A DNA stretch of 64,000 bases, taken from positions 191,979-255,978 of the forward strand of contig JAJZFH010000049.1 in assembly GCA_021805445.1 (NCBI GenBank), given 5' to 3'. The position numbers and the translations under genes were made by a program. The DNA comes from Pseudomonadota bacterium. GTDB lineage: Bacteria; Pseudomonadota; Gammaproteobacteria; Burkholderiales; Ferrovaceae. This document shows positions 55,966-64,000 of this stretch, piece by piece; within the stretch, counting starts at the first letter, position 1, and each line of letters starts with the position of its first letter. The notes under the pieces were generated by a model, which was given only the letters and a program-made list of their open reading frames with translations, was not told where the DNA came from and searched no databases.

Positions 55966-56970
55966 TCAGGGGTGATGGGGCCGCAATACATCCAGGATGT
56001 GCCGCGCGAGAACATCTGTACGAGGTGGGTCCAAACGCTGGTCGACAGGCAAAAACAACGTATCCTGCGCCAGTGCCGCTTCGATGCTACCCGGCTTGAG
56101 CCGGGGCAGGACGTCGGGCCAGTAGGTAGCGGTGAAAATATTCTGAGCTGTGAGTTGTGCCTTGATGGCTGCCACATCGATTCCCCTTAACACCAGTGGA
56201 TAGCATAGTGGTATATCGTCGTCTGTCGGCAACCACTGTATGGCATTCATGGAGTTCAACCGTTGCGCGATGATAGCAAAATTGTCGCGACGGCGTGATC
56301 TGACCTGTTGCCAGTCGATGCTGCGAATCAGCCTGTGGGTCAATCGTGACATGGTCAATGGAGGAAGGTTTTGAAGCGAGTTGCGCGCTTCCTGGAAAGC
56401 CGCATAACCTTCGCGCGCAGAGCAGGAAGCGCGCAACAACAGGTATCTCATACGTTCGAACGATCCCTGATCTTCCACAGAAGGCGCAGTGATGGGCAGC
56501 GCGGGCGAATGCAACAGTAGCCCACCATCGGGCAGACCGGCAAACTTTCGCGGCGAGTAGATGGTGGCCAACACGCCTGTGTGAGGAGCGAATAATGCCT
56601 GACTGTTGTCGATGATCAGGTGCTCGAGAGGATAGTGAGTCTGCAGCCGTCTTACCACCGACTGGCACAGGCCGAAGTAGTTGACATAAAGTACGATTTC
56701 ACCATCAGACAATGTGTCGGGCAGATCGGATGGATGAAGGGAATCATCAAGGCTGTAGGTGCAGATTTCGATACCGGCAGCATCAGCCGCATGCAGTACC
56801 GAATCGCAGACGTAGGCTGGCATCCATACACGGTGAAGGCCTTGGCATTCAAATACTGCGCGGAGTGCGGAGCGTGCCGACTGATAATGCACGGCTTGCG
56901 GATATAAAGCCCCATGTTCCGGCAAGTCGAGACCGAAATAACCACCAATTTCTTCCCTCGGATTGTTCAT
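55966..56970 (-). CDS. DegT-like PLP-dependent protein, divergent
   Basis: This 334-residue protein is a distant DegT relative. YQSARSALRAVFEC matches the phosphate-site helix, Asp121 in LIIDNSQALF fits the pyridine-pairing Asp, and Lys142 in YSPRKFAGLPDGG fits the Schiff-base lysine. It is shorter than its paralogues. Its ATG overlaps the upstream gene by 4 bp. Function is probably amino-sugar synthesis, but the substrate cannot be inferred. Confidence 0.8.
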   Translation of the reverse strand: MNNPREEIGGYFGLDLPEHGALYPQAVHYQSARSALRAVFECQGLHRVWMPAYVCDSVLHAADAAGIEICTYSLDDSLHPSDLPDTLSDGEIVLYVNYFGLCQSVVRRLQTHYPLEHLIIDNSQALFAPHTGVLATIYSPRKFAGLPDGGLLLHSPALPITAPSVEDQGSFERMRYLLLRASCSAREGYAAFQEARNSLQNLPPLTMSRLTHRLIRSIDWQQVRSRRRDNFAIIAQRLNSMNAIQWLPTDDDIPLCYPLVLRGIDVAAIKAQLTAQNIFTATYWPDVLPRLKPGSIEAALAQDTLFLPVDQRLDPPRTDVLARHILDVLRPHHP

Positions 56971-58115
56971 GGATACTGCGATGGTCCAAAGGATACCTTC
57001 TGCATGAAAGAGCGGATCAACCGGGAAATACGATCTTGCTCCTGTTCATCCAGTGCGGGATAAATTGGCAGACACAATACCCGTGAGGCTATTTCTGAAG
57101 CCTTGGGGAGGTTTTCCTGACAGGCAGACGGCAGACCGCGATACATGGGAAATTCTGAAATCAGCGGATAAAAATAGCGGCGGGCGTGGATGTTGTGCTG
57201 TTTGAGCCGATCGTTGAGTTCATCGCGCGACAGCGGATATTCGGGTCCAACCAGAATCGGGAAATACGCATGGTTACCGATTCGCACTTCCGGCACAGGA
57301 AAGAAGCGGATGCCTGGGATGTCGTCAAGTTGTACGCGATAAGCACGGTCGATGCGCTGTCGTTCGGCAAGCACCCGATCAATGTATTTCAGTTGCAACA
57401 ATCCCAGCGCAGCATTGAATTCGCTCATCTTGCCATTGATCCCGGGCGCTACGACGGTCAGTTCATCGACATATCCAAAGTTTTTTAAATGATCGATGCG
57501 GGATTTCGTCCTGGCATCGGAACAAACAATGGCTCCGCCCTCAAATGTGTTGAATACTTTGGTGGCGTGGAAACTCAGTACCGACAGATCGCCATGGCGC
57601 AGGATGGAGCCTCCGTCGTCACTGACACCGAAGGCATGCGAGGCATCGTAAATAACTTTGAGGTTGTAATTGTCGGCAATGCGCTGGATGGCGTCTGTGT
57701 TGCAAGGGCGGCCATAACAATGGACAGGCAGGATCGCCGTAGTTTGTGGCGTGATAGCAGCTTCGATAAGGGAAGGATCGAGGTTGAACGAGTTCGGTTC
57801 GATATCGACAAAAACAGGTTTGATGCCATTCCACAGTAGCGCATGAGAAGTGGCCACGAATGAATAGGGTGTGGTGATTACTTCACCCGTGATGCGCAAT
57901 GCTTGCAGCGCCGTGACCAGCGCCATGGTCCCATTGGAAAACAGGGAAATGTGTTCAATGCCAAGATAACGGCATTGAGCCTGCTCCAATTCGCGGTGGA
58001 ATGGTCCGTTATTGGTCAGAACCCTACTGCTCCAGATTTTTTCAAGGTAGGGTATGAATTCTTCCAGCGGCGGCAGGAACGGCTGGGTAACATAAATGGG
58101 TTCTTCGGAACTCAT
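56967..58115 (-). CDS. Sugar-nucleotide aminotransferase, VioA/WecE-like DegT family
   Basis: This 382-residue enzyme is a canonical DegT aminotransferase: YVTQPFLPPLEEFIPYLE, SNGTMALVTALQAL, Asp157 in VIYDASHAFGVS and Lys186 in SFHATKVFNTFEGG. The N-terminus and WSSRVLTNNGPFHRELE resemble dTDP-4-keto-6-deoxyglucose aminotransferases such as VioA. It is the first gene of the seven-gene operon, 123 bp downstream of the tRNA-Thr gene. No dTDP-glucose synthesis genes (rmlAB) are in the window. Confidence 0.9.
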   Translation of the reverse strand: MSSEEPIYVTQPFLPPLEEFIPYLEKIWSSRVLTNNGPFHRELEQAQCRYLGIEHISLFSNGTMALVTALQALRITGEVITTPYSFVATSHALLWNGIKPVFVDIEPNSFNLDPSLIEAAITPQTTAILPVHCYGRPCNTDAIQRIADNYNLKVIYDASHAFGVSDDGGSILRHGDLSVLSFHATKVFNTFEGGAIVCSDARTKSRIDHLKNFGYVDELTVVAPGINGKMSEFNAALGLLQLKYIDRVLAERQRIDRAYRVQLDDIPGIRFFPVPEVRIGNHAYFPILVGPEYPLSRDELNDRLKQHNIHARRYFYPLISEFPMYRGLPSACQENLPKASEIASRVLCLPIYPALDEQEQDRISRLIRSFMQKVSFGPSQYP

Positions 58116-58238
58116 GGTCAGGACAGCGTTGTGCTTGAATTCAAGGGGGCATCGTCCTGCTGTGCGGTTCGGGTGACGATGTACAAAATACTGGTGGGAG
58201 ATAATCCAAGGCTACAAACTCTAAGCCGTTTATTTTAT

Positions 58239-58314
58239 TGGTGCCGGCACTAGGAATCGAACCCAGGACCTTCTGATTACAAATCAACTGCTCTACCAAC
58301 TGAGCTATGCCGGC
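58239..58314 (-). tRNA. tRNA-Thr (anticodon TGT)
   Basis: The minus strand reads GCCGGCA at the 5' end, pairing with TGCCGGC at the 3' end. The D-arm is TAGCTCAGTTGGTAGAGC, the anticodon loop is TTTGTAA (TGT, threonine) and the T-arm contains GGTTCGATTCC. CCA is encoded (58239-58241). It is a lone tRNA between sspB and the glycan operon, with its 3' end facing the operon, the usual orientation for a tRNA used as an integration site. Confidence 0.95.
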
Positions 58315-58335
58315 ACGGCGATGGGGCGCATTATC

Positions 58336-58875
58336 TCACTTAACCAGAGTAAGTGTGGGTTTTTTTGTTGGAGAAGTTGCCTTTTTCGATTCAATCGAGA
58401 GGGGTGAGCCTTCCTCGGTGACTTTCCGGGCCTCCTGAACAGGTGGGGAATCCTGCAAGGAATTTTTTTCCGTTTCTTCAGAGGACGAACGGGAAACTGC
58501 CAAACTCAGGGCGGGACCCCCGGAAGCCTCTGAAACGGAGAAAGGTGCTTCATCCCATTCGTGCTCATCCGGTGGAAAAGCCATGCCTTCTCCCGTCTCC
58601 CGTGAAAAAAGTCCCAATACGGCTTTCCAGGGCACCCACACCTGTTCCGCCGTTCCGTTGAAACGGGCGTTGAACTCGATGCCCCCATTGTTCATGGAAA
58701 GCTGGCGCGTGGCGGAGCCGCTGATATTGAGAATGATCTGACCTTCCTTGACGAAAGCGAGAGGAACCTGCGCTCCCGTCCCTTCTACCAGAACATGCAG
58801 TAGAGGAGTCATGGTGTTGTCCTCGCACCACTCCCAAAGTGCACGAGCCAGATAAGGTTTGGTTGAACGGGACAC
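58336..58875 (-). CDS. sspB: ClpXP specificity factor SspB
   Basis: SspB binds ssrA-tagged proteins and delivers them to ClpXP. The 179-residue protein has the ssrA-binding domain in residues 1-110 (TKPYLARALWEWCEDN, HVLVEG, VPLAFVKEGQIILNISGSATRQL, NARFNG, VWVPWKAVLGLF). An unstructured linker follows, and the last residues, PTLTLVK, form the ClpX-binding XB motif. It starts 4 bp after sspA. Confidence 0.95.
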   Translation of the reverse strand: MSRSTKPYLARALWEWCEDNTMTPLLHVLVEGTGAQVPLAFVKEGQIILNISGSATRQLSMNNGGIEFNARFNGTAEQVWVPWKAVLGLFSRETGEGMAFPPDEHEWDEAPFSVSEASGGPALSLAVSRSSSEETEKNSLQDSPPVQEARKVTEEGSPLSIESKKATSPTKKPTLTLVK

Positions 58876-58879
58876 GTTC

Positions 58880-59485
58880 TTACTTCCGCATGGCCTTTTC
58901 AGCCGGGGTCATGGAATCAATGAAGGCAGGACGGGAAAAAATCCGCTCAGCATACTTGAGGATAGGAGCAGCCTGCTTGGGCAACTGAATCTGGTAATGG
59001 TCCAGACGCCACAAAAGGGGCGCAATGGCCACATCCAGCATGGTGAAATCCTCACCCAGCATAAACTTCTGCTTGACGAAGATGGGCACTATTTGCACCA
59101 GACTATCGCGCAGCGATGCCCGTGCCTTGTCTGCCAACCCTTTGGCCGCCGCCCCGGATTCCAGGGTGACGACATGGCTGAAGAGTTCCACTTCAAAGCG
59201 ATGCAGAAACAGCCGTGCCCGGGACCGCATGACGGGTTCCGGGGGCATCAACTGTGGGTGAGGAAAACGCTCATCGATATACTCATTGATGATGTTCGAT
59301 TCGTGCAACGTGAGGTCGCGCTCTACCAACACGGGTAACCGGTTATAGGGATTCATCACCGCAATCTCTTCCGGCAGATTGAATACGTCTACATCCACGA
59401 TCTGAAAATCCATACCTTTCTCGTACAGCACAATGCGACTGCGTTGGCTGAAGGGACAGGTGGTCCCGGAATATAGGGTCATCAT
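58880..59485 (-). CDS. sspA: Stringent starvation protein A (GST-fold)
   Basis: SspA is a glutathione-S-transferase-like protein that binds RNA polymerase during stress. The 201-residue protein has a thioredoxin-like N-terminal domain (LYSGTTCPFSQRSRIVLYEKGM, NRLPVLVERDLTLHES) and a helical C-terminal domain. The petC-sspA-sspB order is typical for betaproteobacteria. Confidence 0.95.
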   Translation of the reverse strand: MMTLYSGTTCPFSQRSRIVLYEKGMDFQIVDVDVFNLPEEIAVMNPYNRLPVLVERDLTLHESNIINEYIDERFPHPQLMPPEPVMRSRARLFLHRFEVELFSHVVTLESGAAAKGLADKARASLRDSLVQIVPIFVKQKFMLGEDFTMLDVAIAPLLWRLDHYQIQLPKQAAPILKYAERIFSRPAFIDSMTPAEKAMRK

Positions 59486-59518
59486 AGGATACGTCTCAAC
59501 TTGATCAATCCTCCCATT

Positions 59519-60253
59519 CTAATGGATATCTTTCCAGAATTCTCGTTTCAGGGCGCGCGCAACCAAAAATAGTATCAGCAGAAACCCCATGACCCACAAT
59601 CCCAGATGAAGACGGGCCGAACGCGTCGGTTCTGACATGAAGACCAGAAAATTCACCAGATCCCCCACAAATTGGTCGTACTCCTGAGGACTCAGGCTGC
59701 CTTTTTGAGTCAGTACCAGTGCGTCTTCCCCGCCCTGCCTCTGAAGTTCCTGCTGCCCCTGCAACGCCCAGAGGACGTGGGGCATGGCCACGTTGGGAAA
59801 AACACGATTATTCCAACCACTGGGGCGCTGGTCATCGCGATAAAAAGAACGCAAATAGGTGTACATCCAATCTGCCCCATGAACTCGTGCTTCCACGGAC
59901 AGGTCAGGCGGAGGAACTCCAAACCAGTTTTGAGCATCCTTGGCTTTGAGTACCACAGTCATATAGTCCGCCACCTTGGCATCGGTCAGAATCAGGTTCT
60001 GCACGACCTGTTTTTCTGACAACCCCAACTGTTCAAGCAGGTCGAAACGGGCCAGATGGGCACTGTGACAGTTCATGCAGTAATTCATGAAATGCTGGGC
60101 ACCACGCTGTAATGAAGGGAAATTGGAGGTGTCCACGGGGGCCTTGTCCAGTTTTACCCCCTCTTCGGCCTGCACACTGGCGCAGGACAGACCCAGAAAC
60201 AGGATCAAAACACCTTGAATCAGCGAATGATTCCACGATTTGAAATGATTCAT
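59519..60253 (-). CDS. petC: Cytochrome c1 of the bc1 complex
   Basis: This 244-residue subunit carries haem c1. It has a signal peptide, the haem site CMNCH in FMNYCMNCHSAHLARF, the WFGVPPPDLSVEARVHGADWMYTYLRSFYRD region and a C-terminal membrane anchor (LGLWVMGFLLILFLVARAL). It transfers electrons from the Rieske centre to a soluble cytochrome. The start overlaps petB by 4 bp. Confidence 0.97.
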   Translation of the reverse strand: MNHFKSWNHSLIQGVLILFLGLSCASVQAEEGVKLDKAPVDTSNFPSLQRGAQHFMNYCMNCHSAHLARFDLLEQLGLSEKQVVQNLILTDAKVADYMTVVLKAKDAQNWFGVPPPDLSVEARVHGADWMYTYLRSFYRDDQRPSGWNNRVFPNVAMPHVLWALQGQQELQRQGGEDALVLTQKGSLSPQEYDQFVGDLVNFLVFMSEPTRSARLHLGLWVMGFLLILFLVARALKREFWKDIH

Positions 60254-61461
60254 GAGGTCACCCGTTCAGGCACTGGTTTGGTTTTGTCGAGCCGGGAATA
60301 AATGGGCATCAGCAAGAAGAAACCGAAATAAATCCCGGCACAGACGCGCGCAATGGGGTTCACATACCATATCGTGGGTTCCTGAGTCCCCAGGTAGCCC
60401 AAAACGAGGAAGGACAGGACGAAGGCGGTCAATGCCGACTTGTACAGGGTTCCCCGGTAGCGCACCGATTTCACCACCCCACGATCCAGCCAGGGAAGAA
60501 GGAAAAAAATGAGTACCGCCAATCCCATGGCCGCAATCCCCAACTGTTTCTGCGGAATGGCCCGTAATATTGCGTAGAACGGCGTGAAATACCAAAGCGG
60601 GGCAATATGGGGCGGTGTCTTGAGAGGGTCGGCGGGAATGAAGTTGTTTTCCTCCAGAAAATACCCGCCCATTTCCGGCAAAAAGAAAATGATGCCGAAA
60701 TAGGCGATGAAATATCCTGAAACCCCTACGATGTCCTTGACCGTGTAATAGGGATGAAAAGGAATGCCATCCAGGGGAATATGGCTCACAGGGTCCTTGT
60801 GGTTCTTGATTTCAATCCCGTCGGGGTTATTGGATCCCACCTGATGCAGAGCAACGATGTGCAAGAAGACCAGAACCAACAGTACCAGTGGCAAGGCGAT
60901 GACGTGAAAAGCAAAAAATCGGTTCAAGGTGGCATCCGAAATCACATAGTCGCCCCGAATCCACAGGGCCACTTCCGGACTGATGGCATCCACCAGGGAA
61001 ACGATCACCTGGGCTCCCCAGTAGGACATCTGTCCCCAAGGCAAAAGATAACCAAAGAAGGCTTCCCCCATCAGACACAGATAAATGGCCATCCCGATGA
61101 TCCAGAGGAGTTCACGCGGTTTACGGTAGGAGCCATAGAGAATTCCGCGCATCATATGCAGATAGACCACCACAAAAAACATGGAGGCTCCTGTGGAATG
61201 CATGTAACGGATCAGCCAACCAAAGTTCACGTCGCGCATGATGTATTCCACCGAAGCGAAGGCAAAGCGCGCATCCGGCTTGTAATTCATGGTCAGGAAA
61301 ATCCCGGTGACGATCTGCATGACCAGCACGAGAAGGGCCAAAGAGCCGAAGTAATACCAGAAATTGAAGTTCTTCGGGGCGTAGTATTCTGCCAGATGTT
61401 CCCTCCAGACTTTTGTCAGAGGAAAACGTTCATCTATCCAACCCATCACTTGGGAAACCAT
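60250..61461 (-). CDS. petB: Cytochrome b of the bc1 complex
   Basis: This 403-residue quinol-oxidising subunit has eight membrane segments. The haem-ligand histidines lie in IRYMHSTGASMFFVVVYLHM and RFFAFHVIALPLVLLVLVFLH. The Qo motif is PEMGGY rather than the PEWY sequence of most bc1 complexes. ATG 61461 has GGAGG six bases upstream and is preferred over the TTG at 61467 that overlaps the petA stop. Confidence 0.96.
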   Translation of the reverse strand: MVSQVMGWIDERFPLTKVWREHLAEYYAPKNFNFWYYFGSLALLVLVMQIVTGIFLTMNYKPDARFAFASVEYIMRDVNFGWLIRYMHSTGASMFFVVVYLHMMRGILYGSYRKPRELLWIIGMAIYLCLMGEAFFGYLLPWGQMSYWGAQVIVSLVDAISPEVALWIRGDYVISDATLNRFFAFHVIALPLVLLVLVFLHIVALHQVGSNNPDGIEIKNHKDPVSHIPLDGIPFHPYYTVKDIVGVSGYFIAYFGIIFFLPEMGGYFLEENNFIPADPLKTPPHIAPLWYFTPFYAILRAIPQKQLGIAAMGLAVLIFFLLPWLDRGVVKSVRYRGTLYKSALTAFVLSFLVLGYLGTQEPTIWYVNPIARVCAGIYFGFFLLMPIYSRLDKTKPVPERVTS

Positions 61462-61463
61462 GA

Positions 61464-62075
61464 TCAACCTCCCTTCTTGTTGGTACCGATCAGGAGACGT
61501 TGGTCGTCAAGATAGGTATAAGGCGGGATGCGCATATTGAGCGGTGCCGGCATGTCTTTAAAAACCCGCGCCGATAGATCATATTTGGAACCATGACAGG
61601 GACATAGAAACCCTCCCGGCCAGTCAGAACCCATCCCCCCCTCATTTCCGGCTTTCAGTTTTTCCGTGGGAGAACACCCCAGATGGGTGCAAATCCCCAC
61701 CACGACCAGTATATTGTCATGTCCTGGCATGGCCCGAGCCGTATTTTTGCACGGCTCCGGCTGCTCGGACTTGTTGGAATCCGGATCGCTCAATAAATGC
61801 GTATTCTTTGCCAACTGTACCATCATGGCAGGCGTCCGGTTGACAATCCAGACCGGTTGGCCGCGCCACTCCTGCGTGATCATCATACCCGGTTCCACCT
61901 TGGAGATATCTGCCTCCACCGGTGCCCCTGCCGCCTTGGCTCGGGCGCTGGGGAGCATGCTCAGAACGAAGGGGGTTGCAAGAGCCCCCACCCCCACGCC
62001 GCCAATCGCTGAAGTCACCCCGATCAGCAGACGCCGACGCCCCCGATCCGCCTGAATTTTATCCATGTCATTCAC
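61464..62075 (-). CDS. petA: Rieske iron-sulfur protein of the bc1 complex
   Basis: This 203-residue protein has a twin-arginine N-terminus (DRGRRRLLIGVTSAIGG) that acts as signal-anchor and implies Tat export; tatC is encoded nearby. The 2Fe-2S ligands are in CTHLGCSP and CPCHGSKYD. It is the first gene of petABC-sspAB. The 213-bp gap upstream, shared with the divergent protease gene, is AT-rich but shows no promoter I can assign with confidence. Confidence 0.97.
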   Translation of the reverse strand: MNDMDKIQADRGRRRLLIGVTSAIGGVGVGALATPFVLSMLPSARAKAAGAPVEADISKVEPGMMITQEWRGQPVWIVNRTPAMMVQLAKNTHLLSDPDSNKSEQPEPCKNTARAMPGHDNILVVVGICTHLGCSPTEKLKAGNEGGMGSDWPGGFLCPCHGSKYDLSARVFKDMPAPLNMRIPPYTYLDDQRLLIGTNKKGG

Positions 62076-62288
62076 CTTCTTTTCAGCTATAGTTCGTATG
62101 GTTCGACGCGATACTGCACATGCACTGCTCGCCCGTCATTCTATCAAATTGAGGCGTCTCACCCTTGATTTCCGATAATTCCGACAACTCGGTCACTGAC
62201 AATATAACCATCTATTTATTAATGTATCTTTATTTTTTTGAGCGGAAAAAAAATAATATCCTGTCACAACTTGCCGAATATTGATCCA

Positions 62289-63479
62289 ATGCGAAAACTT
62301 TGGTTACTTTTTACCCAGGCCGTCACCCTCTGTGCAGGGGGACTTTTCGCCCTGGCTTTTTTCCGCCATACCCTCCTGGAGGAACTTGCCTCCCCAGGGA
62401 AGACTGCCGCGCGCCCATTCAGTTCCGCATCATCCCCCGTTTCTCCTGCTGCGCCCCCGGCAGGCGAACCGCTGGGTTCATACCGCGATGCTGCCCACCG
62501 CGCCATGCCCACCGTCGTCAACATATTTACGCGCAAAACTCCGCCGCACCGCGCTGACCTCCCCCCAGGCGATCCACGTCAATTATTCGGAGATAATGCT
62601 CCCCAGGACAATTCCGCTGCCCAAATGAGCCTGGGGTCGGGAGTCATCGTACGCCCCGATGGTTATATTCTGACCAATGACCATGTCATCGATGGTGCCC
62701 AGGAAATTCAAGTCGCCTTGTCTGACGGGCGTACCATCAAAGCAACCGTAACGGGCACAGACCCGGAAACCGATCTGGCCGTACTCAAGATTGGTCTCGA
62801 CCACCTTCCGGCCATCCGTTTTGGATCTTCAGATCAGGTTCAGGTAGGGGATGTGGTCCTGGCCATCGGAAATCCCTTTGGCGTGGGTGAAACCGTCACC
62901 TCCGGAATCGTCAGCGCCCTGGGGCGCAGCCGTCTGGGGATCAATACGTTCGAAAATTTCATCCAGACCGATGCGGCCATCAATCCCGGCAATTCGGGCG
63001 GAGCCTTGGTAGACAGTACAGGCAACCTGGTCGGAATCAACAGTGCCATTTATTCCAAGTCCGGAGGATCCCAAGGCATCGGATTCAGTATCCCCGTCAG
63101 CCTCGCTCGTCAGGTCATGGATGAAATCATCCGGAACGGTGGCGTGACGCGCGGCTGGATCGGTGTGGAAGTCCAGGATGTCACTCCGGAACTGGCGACC
63201 TCTTTTCAGTTGGAAAATGCCAGTGGTGCGCTGATCTCCGCTCTTTTGAAGGGAGGACCTGCACAGCAAGCGGGCGTTCATGCAGGAGACATTCTGGTGG
63301 GTGTCGAAGGTCACCCGATTGGTGATTCTCGCGACATGCTCAATCAAGTGGCGGCACTCAAACCTGGGCAGACGGCACAACTCGAGGTCGTTCGGAATCA
63401 TCGGTCGCTCGAGTTTTCCGTTCACATTGGGCGGCGGCCCAAGGGGACCATCCGCAACCTGGACGAACCCGACCAGTAA
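62289..63479 (+). CDS. HtrA-family serine protease with one PDZ domain
   Basis: This 396-residue envelope protease has an N-terminal membrane segment (LWLLFTQAVTLCAGGLFALAFF), a Pro/Ala/Ser linker, and a trypsin-like domain with His (TNDHVIDG), Asp (ETDLAVLKI) and Ser (NPGNSGGALV). One PDZ domain follows (RGWIGVEVQDV to LEVVRNHRS). A single PDZ and membrane anchor resemble DegS, whereas gene position by petABC is that often labelled DegQ/MucD-like. ATG 62289 (MRKLWLL) is chosen because upstream codons are not hydrophobic. Confidence 0.93.
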   Translation: MRKLWLLFTQAVTLCAGGLFALAFFRHTLLEELASPGKTAARPFSSASSPVSPAAPPAGEPLGSYRDAAHRAMPTVVNIFTRKTPPHRADLPPGDPRQLFGDNAPQDNSAAQMSLGSGVIVRPDGYILTNDHVIDGAQEIQVALSDGRTIKATVTGTDPETDLAVLKIGLDHLPAIRFGSSDQVQVGDVVLAIGNPFGVGETVTSGIVSALGRSRLGINTFENFIQTDAAINPGNSGGALVDSTGNLVGINSAIYSKSGGSQGIGFSIPVSLARQVMDEIIRNGGVTRGWIGVEVQDVTPELATSFQLENASGALISALLKGGPAQQAGVHAGDILVGVEGHPIGDSRDMLNQVAALKPGQTAQLEVVRNHRSLEFSVHIGRRPKGTIRNLDEPDQ

Positions 63480-63519
63480 ACCGGGAAGCACCGTTGGCCT
63501 TCGATCACACTGAATTTCT

Positions 63520-64000
63520 TCAGGATTCCGGATTCGGCAATTTCAACGGATCGACTCCTTCCTCTCTGGGGGCGACCCGGCTAGCCACCAAGATCCCCAA
63601 TTCATACAATAACCAGAGAGGAATGGCCAGCAAGGTTTGGGAGACCGCATCAGGAGGCGTGAAGATGGCGCCCACCACAAAGGCAGACACCACCACATAG
63701 CGCCGGGCGGCGCGCAGTTGTGGGACGGTCAGGATACCCAACTTGACCAATAAAACCACTGCCACGGGGGTTTCAAATGCCAATCCAAAAGCCAGGAACA
63801 TACTGATGACAAAACTCAGATACTTGTCGATATCCGTCATCATTTCCACCCCCTGGGGTGCCGTATTGGCAAAGAAACCAAAAGCAAAAGGAAAAACCGC
63901 AAAGTAGGCAAAAGCCATCCCGACATAAAACAGCAGCGTACTGGAAACGATCAAAGGCAATGCCAGACGTTTTTCATGGTCGTAGAGCCCCGGCGCCACA
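63520..64000 (-). CDS. tatC: Twin-arginine translocase subunit TatC (partial)
   Basis: The visible C-terminal 160 residues of TatC contain [67 protein letters not shown] and [23 protein letters not shown], all typical of the family's membrane segments 3-6. The frame stays open to the window end, so the start is outside. Likely substrates here include the Rieske protein and the DsrE-like protein at 37659-38450. Confidence 0.95.
   Translation of the reverse strand, partial: VAPGLYDHEKRLALPLIVSSTLLFYVGMAFAYFAVFPFAFGFFANTAPQGVEMMTDIDKYLSFVISMFLAFGLAFETPVAVVLLVKLGILTVPQLRAARRYVVVSAFVVGAIFTPPDAVSQTLLAIPLWLLYELGILVASRVAPREEGVDPLKLPNPES

Noticed and set aside
62160-62185. TTCCGATAA as a sigma-28 -10 element upstream of the HtrA-family gene
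   Set aside because: No TAAA-type -35 at the correct distance.

Overview
The window looks like part of the chromosome of a flagellated, chemolithoautotrophic betaproteobacterium. This rests on gene order and content: petA-petB-petC-sspA-sspB beside a DegP/DegQ-type protease and tatC, an FlhDC-type flagellar regulator together with a MotCD second stator, a CbbR-type regulator divergent from gap-pgk-pyk, and a thiosulfate dehydrogenase operon. By eye the GC content is in the mid-50s percent. Genus cannot be assigned from sequence reading alone; iron/sulfur oxidisers such as Thiobacillus- or Ferrovum-like Nitrosomonadales are plausible.

Region 1 (1-21.4 kb) is a flagellar, motility and chemotaxis locus: partial flagellin, a diguanylate cyclase, a coiled-coil membrane protein with an orphan ParA, flgM-flgN, then on the minus strand flhB-flhA-flhF-flhG-fliA-motC-motD. 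On the plus strand follow flhD-flhC-motA-motB and cheV-cheV-cheY-cheZ-cheA. Four sigma-28 promoters with TAAAGTTT -35 boxes and exact 11-bp spacers precede fliC, flgM, flhDC and the che operon. fliA and its anti-sigma factor flgM are both present, so the window holds a nearly complete sigma-28 control circuit.

Region 2 (21.3-35.8 kb) is housekeeping and carbon metabolism: an unusual exported metallophosphoesterase-ChaN fusion coupled to ilvA, then rpiA, phoU, a YggX protein, argA, rsmE, an inositol-monophosphatase-family enzyme, cbbR divergent from gap, then pgk, pyk and purC.

Region 3 (35.8-48.4 kb) has a sulfur module: a sensor kinase divergent from an operon of a Tat-exported DsrE-like protein, a ModA-like binding protein, the dihaem cytochrome TsdB, the thiosulfate dehydrogenase TsdA and a LuxR-type response regulator. 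The intergenic region carries a perfect 15-bp inverted repeat next to a TATAAT promoter. A heavy-metal RND efflux system and an EVE-domain protein follow.

Region 4 (48.3-58.3 kb) is a compact seven-gene glycan-biosynthesis operon: four DegT-type PLP proteins, one lacking the catalytic lysine, a methyltransferase, a WbqC-family protein and a 1218-residue multidomain glycosyltransferase. It lies between a truncated EAL-domain remnant and a tRNA-Thr gene, which suggests an acquired block. Region 5 (58.3-64 kb) holds sspB, sspA, the cytochrome bc1 genes petCBA, an HtrA-family protease and the 3' part of tatC.

The candidates I consider most novel are the Tsd module with its exported DsrE-like and ModA-like partners, the phosphoesterase-ChaN fusion, and the DegT paralogue cluster. 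No CRISPR array, insertion sequence or integrase was seen.
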